Shown: piece by piece, positions 1 to 8,000 of the stretch | Position numbering within the stretch: position 1 is the stretch's first letter | How the letters are laid out: the number at the start of each line of letters is the position of its first letter | Assembly (NCBI GenBank): GCA_902492455.1 | Contig: CABULH010000042.1 | Location: 1 to 8,978, forward strand | Direction: 5' to 3' | Length of the DNA stretch: 8,978 nucleotides | Source: an uncultured Oscillospiraceae bacterium | GTDB taxonomy: Bacteria > Bacillota > Clostridia > Oscillospirales > Acutalibacteraceae | Made by a program: the position numbers and the translations under genes | Notes under the pieces: generated by a model | What the model saw: only the letters and a program-made list of their open reading frames with translations | Database searches by the model: none | Told to the model about the DNA's origin: nothing

Positions 1-672
1 CAGCAGATTGTCATCCTCCAGACCCAGCAAGCCCTGGGCGTTGTACACATATTCCACGCCCTTCGCCGCGTCCGCGTTCCACACCTTGGTGACCCGGTCC
101 AGATTGTCATAGGCATAGTTGATCTGACCTCCGTTGCCGTAGGTCATTTTCGTCAGCAGATCCCGGTTGTTCCACGTGTTGGTCGACAGCGTCCGCAGAT
201 TGATCCCCTGCCCCACCTGCGTGGTGGTCCGGCGGCCACGACTGTCGTAGTTCAGCACATACCGCACGTCCCAGTTCCCCACGTTGATATCCGTCAGCCG
301 GTCGCGGTTGTAGCTGTACCGCACAATGGAGCTGCCGTTTTTCACCTGGGTCAGACGGTCATTTTTCGCGTCATAGGTATAGGTAGTGGTCGCCCCGTTG
401 GGGGTTGTCACCGATTCCAGCAAGCCCTTGCTGCTGTTGTAGGCGTAGGTGGTGGTATTTCCCCGCCCATCCTTGGTTTTATACAGGAAATTCCCTTTTG
501 TCCCGGTGTATTCGTTTTCCGCGCTCATATACAGCGGGCTGCCGCCGCTCACCGGGATGAACTCCCATTTCTGGCTCAGCTTTCCGGAAGTATAGGTCAT
601 CTGCTGCACCGTGGACTTGGAATCCTCCAAAGGACAGCCGTCCAAAGCCTTGCATAGCATGGCTTTGGAATA
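1..672 (-). pseudogene. 5'-truncated orphan RHS-repeat gene fragment (second copy of the RHS region, runs off the left edge)
   Basis: The frame is open from the TAA pair at 715-720 down to base 1 and encodes YD repeats (for example TTTYAYNSSKGLLESVT, TTTYTYDAKNDRLT, NYAYDNLDRVTKVWN). It aligns codon for codon with 3482-4150 of the large RHS gene. The offset is 3,478 nt near 545-672 and 3,481 nt further left because of one extra codon. Protein identity by eye is roughly 60%, with near-identical DNA stretches such as 545-603. Homology starts abruptly at about 672, inside what in the large gene is the end of the ricin-type module; the QKWEF strand is kept. No signal peptide or plausible start is present: the ATG at 660 lacks a Shine-Dalgarno sequence. 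This is the usual look of a displaced RHS 3' segment, a silent donor for C-terminal exchange. Its own tip lies outside the window. It could instead be simple decay of an old duplicate, although no stop or frameshift is visible in about 220 codons. Confidence 0.85.
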
Positions 673-684
673 CGGCGTGAGGTT

Positions 685-713
685 ATTATACCATAAATGT
701 GGCAGATAGGTAA
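685..713 (-). promoter_or_regulatory. Possible extended -10 promoter in front of the orphan RHS fragment
   Basis: On the minus strand, TGGTATAAT (693-685) is a perfect -10 hexamer with the TGn extension. The -35 region at the right distance (TTACCT, 713-708) is poor. Transcription would start near 678 and run into the truncated RHS frame, which has no ribosome binding site. The motif could be a chance match in an AT-rich spacer. Confidence 0.3.
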
Positions 714-851
714 ATTATTATTTTCTCTTCTTATATCACAGAGGTGAAACAGTTGGGTAGATCTCCACGTTCACCCCATTCAGATTATGCCGCAGGCATG
801 AATGTTAAGGGTAAATCCATCCTCCGAGAGCAATGAATTGTTAGGAAGTTT

Positions 852-893
852 GAGAAAATAGATCACCCCAAGTTTTTGTAAACCTAGGGTGAT
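852..893 (-). terminator. Rho-independent terminator after the toxin/lipoprotein pair
   Basis: Bases 862-893 form a 14-bp stem, with two G-U pairs when read on the minus strand, and a 4-nt loop: ATCACCCTAGGTTT, then ACAA, then AAACTTGGGGTGAT. On the minus strand it is followed by CTATTTTCTC, a modest U-rich tract, and it lies 17 nt past the stop of the lipoprotein gene. The plus-strand side is also T-rich (894-910), so the hairpin could act in both directions. It closes the two-gene RHS/lipoprotein unit and separates it from the orphan RHS fragment. Confidence 0.72.
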
Positions 894-909
894 TCTTTAC
901 TCTATTCTT

Positions 910-1458
910 TTACGACTCATCATCCGGAGGAATATAGTTCTTGATATTAATGTTTATGCCTGGCGTATATTTATCATCCCCACGATAAGCAAACAGGGGA
1001 TCTGTATCATCCTCCATTTTGATGACGTATAACGACCGGATCCCCACATTATCGGGATTGGCGGTATCAATGGTGAAGTCCTGAATGGCAAAGCGATATG
1101 CCCGCTCACTTGTTTTAACATCATAGGTAGAATAAAATTCCTTCAGCCTATAGCCATCTTCTCTCGTTTCTTCAACCCCAGGTCCTCCCCAATTATTATA
1201 CGATACAAAATCGCCTTCATAATAATCGAACAAAGACTTCATACTATCATCAAAATTTTTCGCATCCGCGATAGCACTTTTAGAAAACAGGGCTTTCAAT
1301 GCGCTTTCATCCTTACTTTGCAGCGCCTCCAACACCTTTTCCATTCGCGCATTGGCTATTTGGTTATCACTGTCAAACATACCTCCCCCTCCTAACGAAC
1401 ATGCACTCATAGATATTGTCGCTAAAGTCATCAGCAATGCCATCCATTTTCTTTTCAT
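910..1458 (-). CDS. DUF5104-type lipoprotein, candidate immunity protein for the adjacent RHS toxin
   Basis: The product is a 182-aa protein. Residues 1-19 form a lipoprotein signal peptide: basic MKRK, a hydrophobic stretch, and the lipobox M17-S18-A19-C20. Cys20 is the expected lipidation site, followed by a GGGG linker, so the mature protein should be anchored on the outer face of the cytoplasmic membrane. The body (about residues 33-170) matches my memory of the DUF5104 family: an N-terminal helical part (ARMEKVLEALQSKDESALKALF), the YDVKTSERAYRF segment and the TANPDNVGIRSLYVIK segment. The gene begins 16 nt after the RHS stop with a perfect AGGAGG (1465-1470) six bases before the ATG, and a terminator follows, so the two genes are co-transcribed. 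A gene directly downstream of a polymorphic toxin tip is normally its immunity gene; that role is inferred here. A lipoprotein immunity protein would mean the toxin is met outside the cytoplasm. Base composition is AT-rich, like the toxin tip. Confidence 0.85.
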   Translation of the reverse strand: MKRKWMALLMTLATISMSACSLGGGGMFDSDNQIANARMEKVLEALQSKDESALKALFSKSAIADAKNFDDSMKSLFDYYEGDFVSYNNWGGPGVEETREDGYRLKEFYSTYDVKTSERAYRFAIQDFTIDTANPDNVGIRSLYVIKMEDDTDPLFAYRGDDKYTPGININIKNYIPPDDES

Positions 1459-1474
1459 GGATAACCTCCTACGA

Positions 1475-2086
1475 TCAAAATGTATAAGTTGCCATTAACT
1501 TTTTAGAATTAAAAGTCCATCCTCTTCGATTAGCAGCACGAAAAGCATTAAACATTCCCGAATCATTAAATCTCACCGTAAAAGTGGCCGTTAAATCTGA
1601 AGCCTTAACATTTATGTATCGTGGATTAAAGCCTGTTATCCACCAAGTCCTTTCACTATAGGTTATAATGGTAGTTTTTTTGTATTTAAGCGTTAAGGTC
1701 ATATTCATGGCAAGTCTTTTATCAACTCGCCACAGCGGCCCACCTCCATAATATATACCCAGTTCTGCTCCCGCGCCAAGATTTATATAATCTCCTTTCC
1801 ACGCCCATAAAATATATGATTTGTTCTTATATGAAAAGGGAAATTTCGCGCTTTTCATACTTGTGCCAATATCAAACATGAAATCATAAAAATCACAGTA
1901 ACCAAAATACTGCTGCCAACAGTCAAAACTAGCGTGATAGACCCCCTTCGGATCTCTTTTCATATTTAGGAAACAAGCCCCTATCGCAGCGGTATCTCTG
2001 CCTTTTAGTCTTTCTCCAGTGTTGATGACATGTAGCACAGCTCTTATACTTGTTTTAACTTGATTCCATATTGTCCTCCACAGCAT
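1475..2086 (-). other. C-terminal tip of the RHS protein: DUF4474-like candidate toxin domain
   Basis: This is residues 2017-2219 of the RHS product, directly after NPINRYDDGG, where the RHS shell ends. It opens with an amphipathic stretch (WRTIWNQVKTSIRAVLHVI). Next comes a cluster of polar and aromatic residues, H2067-x3-D2071-C2072-W2073-Q2074-Q2075, then ILWAWKGDY, NLGAGAELGIYY, and a beta-rich end with WWITGFNPRY and ASDLTATFTV. These last motifs are what I recall as the DUF4474 signature. No known nuclease, deaminase or ADP-ribosyltransferase motif is apparent, so the activity is unknown. The DNA is clearly more AT-rich than the middle of the gene: by hand count 1501-1560 has 22 G or C in 60, against 40 in 60 at 3481-3540. 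This fits a tip exchanged together with the downstream lipoprotein gene. Confidence 0.75.
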
Positions 2087-5000
2087 TCCCCCGTCATCAT
2101 AACGATTTATAGGATTATTACCGCAATATACAAACAGGTTATATGCGGCCATATCATCGTTGACACCCATTATATTATCCGCATTCAAAAACCTGCCCGT
2201 CTCAGGGTCATAATATCGGCTGCCAAGATAATAAAGCCCTGTTTCAGTATCGTAGTAATATCCCCGATATCTGAAGGGATTGACCTGAGCAATATGATTG
2301 ACATCGCTGACAGAATGGCCTTCGTCATCAGTGGCTACCGCTTTCACGGTACAGTTGCCCCAGACATCGTAATCGTAGGTGGCCACCAGGGTACCTGCGT
2401 AGCTGTATAGCCCGACTACATCACCTTGTATATTATATACAAAATAATATATCCGGCTGACACCGGCACTTTCCATCACCGAGAGGCCGTACAACCCTCC
2501 ATCTGCATCCAGCAGCGTCTTCACATCGATTCCGTCGCTGCGGTAGAAGCCAAGCAGCATCCCGTTGTTATAATAATACTCCGTTGTGATGGAATCTGCA
2601 ACTCTATTAAACGTCTTTCTTGTACGCATTCCGTCAATATCATACTCATAATCCGCCGAAATCGGGCCTTTGCTGAATCCTGCCAGCTGACGGCCGTTGA
2701 CCCAGGAAAAATTCATCCCGTCCCGATACTTCAGCGGATTCCCGATGGTATCGTAGGTGATCGACTGACCATTGTAGGTAGTCATCAGATCTTTCCAGGT
2801 GCTGTCTCCGTAAGCATAACTCACCGTCTTGGTCGCTGTTCCCAGCGTCCCCGTGGTGTAAGCATACTCCTTCCGCTCCAGCAAATTCCCCCGGTTATCG
2901 TAGCTGTAAGTGGTACTCTTGTTCGCCTTCTGGCTGTCCACCCGCACCAGCTGGTTCAGGTTGTCATAGGTATACGTCTCCAGCTTGCTGCCGCTCTGGA
3001 TAGTTTTGATATTCCCCATGCTGTCATAGGAGTAGGTCAACAGATCCAATCCCGAGTTGTTCACCGTCGCCACCAAGCTGGTGGTACTTCCACTCACTCC
3101 GGCCAGATAAGTATAGCTCGTCTCCCGGCGAGTGTAGCCCTGCGCCGCCGTTGCTAAGGTCGTGGTGTTGTACAGTTGCTTGGTGATCCGCCCCAAATCA
3201 TCGTAAGTATAGGACAGCCGGTTAGAACCGTTAAGCCGCACCGCCTCTATACGATCCGCGTACATTCCCGTGCCGTATATTGCTTGGGCATAGTCGTTTC
3301 GATAGTCGGTCAGGCTCCCCATCCGGGGGATGCTGTAATCCATCCGCAGCAGCCGGTTGGTGCCATTCTCATACTGATAGGTTGTCTTGGTCCGAGTCGC
3401 CCCCTGATCCCAGTTTTCATCCAGGTTGTTGACCTCCACCAGCCTCCCAGCCATATCGTATGTATACCGCGTCTGCTGATCCTGCAAGTAATCCCGCGTC
3501 AGCGCCAGACGCCCCTCCGCGTCGTACCGGTATTCCACCCGCTTCGACGTGTCTGTGTTCCACACCTGGCTCATCCGATCCAGATTGTCGTAGGCATAGT
3601 TGATCTGACCCCCGTTGCCGTGGGTCATTTTTGTCAGCAGGTCCCGCGTGTTCCACGTGTTCGTCGACAGGGTGCGGAAGGTGTTGCCCGTACCCACCTG
3701 TGTCGTCGTCTGGCGGCCCCGTGCATCTGCATTCAGCTTATACTTTATGTTACCCCCGTCTACGCTGATCTCGCTGAGAAGATCCTTCAGATAGCTGTAC
3801 TCCACCTTGGCGTTGCCGCTCTGTGCCTTGGTTAACCTGTCGTTATTGGAGTCGTAGGTATAGGTGGTTTTCGCACCGTTGGGCGCTGTCACCGATTCCA
3901 GCAGCCCCTTGCTGCTGTTATAGGCGTAGGTTGTCACCTTTCCTCGGCTGTCGGTAGTAGTTTCCAGGTAGTTTCCCCGCGTATCGGTGTACGTGTTGCT
4001 GGAAGTCATCTTCAGCGTACTGCCGCTCACCGGGATGAACTCCCATTTCTGGCTCAGTTTTCCGGAAGTATAGGTCATCTGCCGGATGTCGGGATCCTCA
4101 GAAGGACGGCCATCCACGCATTTGGCATAGCTTGTCACCCCCGTCATGATCCGGAAGGTTCCGTCTCCGTTGGCGATGGGCTTGAACTTTTTATCTGTAG
4201 TACCAGGTGTAATTCCGATTTGAGCGTTGTCACTGGTTGAAGAAGAAATGACGCTCATAGTCAGGGCGGTATAATCCCCTGGCTGTAGATAGTAGATTCC
4301 TGTTTCTCCGCTTGAGATCAGCTTCCATTGCAGCTTAGCATTTCCTTCTACAAAGGCAACGGGCTTCACCGGTCCTGCGGAGGGCGCGGAAAGGGCGTGG
4401 AGATACAGCCCCGTATCGCAGTTGCGGACGTAATATTTCGTTCCGGCACTCAGCGATGTGGCGGGCTTCGCCACGCTGATGGTGCTGGTCAGGGGATTCC
4501 CATACGCATCATAGGTGAAATGGTATTGCTGCCCATCCGAAGTATGGGCATAGGTGACATTTTTATTGCTATCGTAGGTGTAATAGAACTTGCTTCCGGT
4601 AGGATTGCACAGTCGCATCAGGTTATCGTTTCTGAAGGCAAAAGTAGCTTGACTGTTCGCCACATCCACCGCGCTGCTGATGTTGCCGTCCTTGTCGTAG
4701 ACATAGCTCTGCCCAAACTCCTCCTTGTATAGGAAGGGGCGGGTGAAGAAGGCGGTATTCAGGTTGTAGCTGTAGTCATAGGTGAAGGTGATGGAGGTGC
4801 AGGCTTCCTTCAGGATCAGCTTGCCGCTGATAAACTGCCACCCGTTGTACCCGAAGTTAAAGGGGAGATATTCCTCATGGCTACCGTATTTCACCTGAAT
4901 TCCGAAAGCCGCTTCTCCAGTACCGTCGCGTTCGAGGCTATTTAGGCCCACGCTGTCCGCCTTGCCCCAGCCGCCGAAGGAAAACACGTCCCCCTTGGCT

Positions 5001-8000
5001 CCGTTAACTTTCACCGTCTGCGTATACTTGGCGGCGGAACGGATGGTGTTTGTGGATTTCAATGCACTGGTGCAGGTAGAGTCCGGAAAACCGCTGATAG
5101 TCGCCACGGCTGGCGTGTTCCCCGCTGTCCAACAGGAGGTGGATTTCAGTTCGGTGTTTTCCAGCAGATTGAAGCTGTTGGAGGCTTCCCCGCGCTCCAG
5201 CTGAATATCGTCGATCCAGAAGGTCCCGGTCATGTTGGCGGCAGTGGTGATGCCCACGTCCAGGCTCACCGCCTCGTCTGCGTAATAGGTGGCCGTCAGC
5301 CGTACCCATTCGGAGGAGCCCGTCTGCTTCACATACTGGGAATACCGGCTGGTCTTATACCCACCTGCCGCCTTGTACGAATTGATCTTCAGCCGCACGC
5401 CGTCCCCCGCCAGGACCGTGCCGCCGGTATGAACATAGGCGGACAGGGTATAATACCCCGCAGACAAACCCGTGATGTTCTGCACCGCTTGCAATCCTCC
5501 ACTGGTGGCGGCTGATTTCGTCAGCTTCACCGCCCCGGAGCTAAAATGCCCTTTGGAAGAATCCCAAATGGCCGTCATACCTGACTGGAGGGTATAACCA
5601 CCATTGCTGCTGTCGAAGCTGGGATTGGTGAGCAGGTTGGAGATACTCGTCTGCACCTTGGAGGAGCCCAGCAGCTTGTTCTGCTGCCCCGCCTCCGTCT
5701 TGTTCATCCCCGTACCTCCAGGAATGCCCGGCGCGCCGAATTCGTAGTATTCCGCCTGGCCGCTCTGGAGGTTCACCACTCCCACCGTCTGGCCCGCGTT
5801 GTTGAACTGATACTCGTATTTCCGGCCGTCCTGATCGGTGATGAGAGTGTTGTTGTGCCGGTAGGCGAAGGTATATTTCCCCGCCTGAGCGCCGTTGGTA
5901 TCATACCAGGTGGCGGAAGCAATCCGGTAAACGGGAGCACCGCTGTAGGTAAACACCACCTTGGTGCCGTCTCCGCTGTCCATGATTTCTTTCACCATAT
6001 TACTCTGGCTGTCATAGGTAATGCCTGTATAAACGTTTTCCGAATCCTTTATGCGGGTCACCCGGCCTACATTATCCAGAACAAAGCCGGTGCTCCTCCC
6101 CGACGGATCCTTGATGCCGGTGAGGGTGGTTCCGCTGTAAACAAAGGTATACTGGCGGCCCGCGCCATCCTCCACGTAGTTGATCCTCGCAAAATTATCA
6201 CGATAGGCGACAAAAATCCGGTTGCCGTTGGCATCATTCACGCTGTGCAGCTGGCCGTTCCAGTTGAACTTCATCTTCCCGCCGCTTTTGTCCGTGATCT
6301 CATACTTCACATCCGTGGTGTTCACCTGGCTCAGGGTATACCCCAGCCCGTCCTCATCCAGATACTTATTCTCAGATTCTTTATAGAAATAATGGTCCGT
6401 CCCGTCGGCGTCCGTCAGGTAATAGGGATAATTCGTTGCCAGGGCGCCGGTGGTGGTCGTTATCTTCATGCCGTAGTTGGTATGCCACGCGGCGGTGTTG
6501 TGGTTATAGATATACTCGATGGATACCGGCATGACGTTGCCGCTGGCAGAGGCGATACCGCTCGCCACCGTCAGCGCGCCGTTGTAGTTGTTGATATACG
6601 CCGCTGTGTTCCGCCCCGCGGCAATCGTGGTATAGGTCCAGTAGGGCTCCAGTCCCTTGGTGTCCCGGTAGTTGATGATGAACTGCGGATCCTCCGCAAT
6701 TCCGCCGGTATCGCTGGCTATGTATTTTACCAGCCCGCTTTGCCAGCTTGTTGACCGCAGCAGGATTCCCTGGTTGTTCCCGCTGGTAACCCAATCCTGC
6801 ACCGCTTTGGTGATATCAAAGGTTGTTGTGACATTCTGCGTTGCCCCTGCAGGCGTGATAGAATAATCCAGCGGCGTGGCGTTGTAGGCTGGAACCTGTG
6901 TGTTGTACAGAAAATTCTCGCCCTTTGTCCAGCTGCCGGTCACTTTATAGGCGTTCACCTGCATACCGGTGGTGTTGCCGGTATAGTAGAACAGGCGCAG
7001 CTTGGCGTCCAAAATACGGGCTTCCTTCAGTTCGCTCATGTCCGTTTGGACAATAGCAGCGCATTCCATGTTGCCAACCGTGTCATATTTTCCCACAAAC
7101 AGTTTGGAGCTGGACCAGCCGGTGCTCATCTCGGTAATCGCAGCGGCACTTGGAGTCCCATAAGCCACGGTAGCGTCGTGAATGGTGAGATAATCCCTGT
7201 CCAGCTGAATGGCCGGATCAATCGTCACGGGAAACTGGCGGTCCGCCGCGTTGATCCATTCCGCGTCCGCGATGACCCGCAGGATGTATTTCTTCCCGTT
7301 GCCGCCCGGCTCCAGCTCATACCGCGCCGCTGTGGATTCCGCTCCCGCCGCGTCGAACATATACGGCGCGGGGATCACGAAGGAAGCTTCCGTCTCCCCC
7401 TCTTTGAGCACGTCAATGCCGCCGTCCTCCCGTGGGGACAGCGTCACGCCCTTTACCTTCAGCTCAAACTCATAGGTATAGGCCGTCTGCGCCTTCTTGA
7501 CGATGATGTTTTCCTTCACGCCGGTCGGCGTCACGATATACTGCAAATCCGTGTCTGCGAAGATGTCGTTGTACCGCATCTCCGAAGTCAGCTTCGTCAG
7601 CTGCAGCGGATCCTCCGATTCCGCCGGGTTGGACGCCTGACCCGTCACCTTATTCTTCTTGGGTGAGGTCAGGGACCAGTAGATGGACCAATCCTCCTGC
7701 TTCAGCTTCATCAGGAATTTACCGTTGGATTTTTTCGCAAACTTCACCTGGAACCGGTTGCCTTCAGTGCCGTAAACCTCCGTGGCGCTGCCCTCCGCCG
7801 CCTCGTCCTCTTCCACGCCCGCAGTCAGGGTGTTGTCAATGTCCACCAGCTCGCCGTCTTTTTCGTAGTGCACCGGCGTGGCGTATTGTACCATGGTATA
7901 CGAGCCGTCGCTGCGTCGGAAATGCTTGGCGTCTTTCGAACGCCGGGTGATGTCCTCCCCAACTATCGGCGCTTCCCTGTATCCGCCCTCTTCTCCAGGC

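Noticed and set aside
2060..4732. Plus-strand open frames of 100-240 codons opposite the RHS gene
   Set aside because: They mirror the YD-repeat coding strand, have no ribosome binding sites, and have repetitive Ile/Val/His/Arg-rich compositions typical of antisense shadows.
5855..7950. Further long plus-strand and out-of-frame minus-strand open frames over the N-terminal half of the RHS gene
   Set aside because: The overlapping minus-strand frame has a continuous domain structure with signal peptide and modules. The shadows have low-complexity composition and no start signals.
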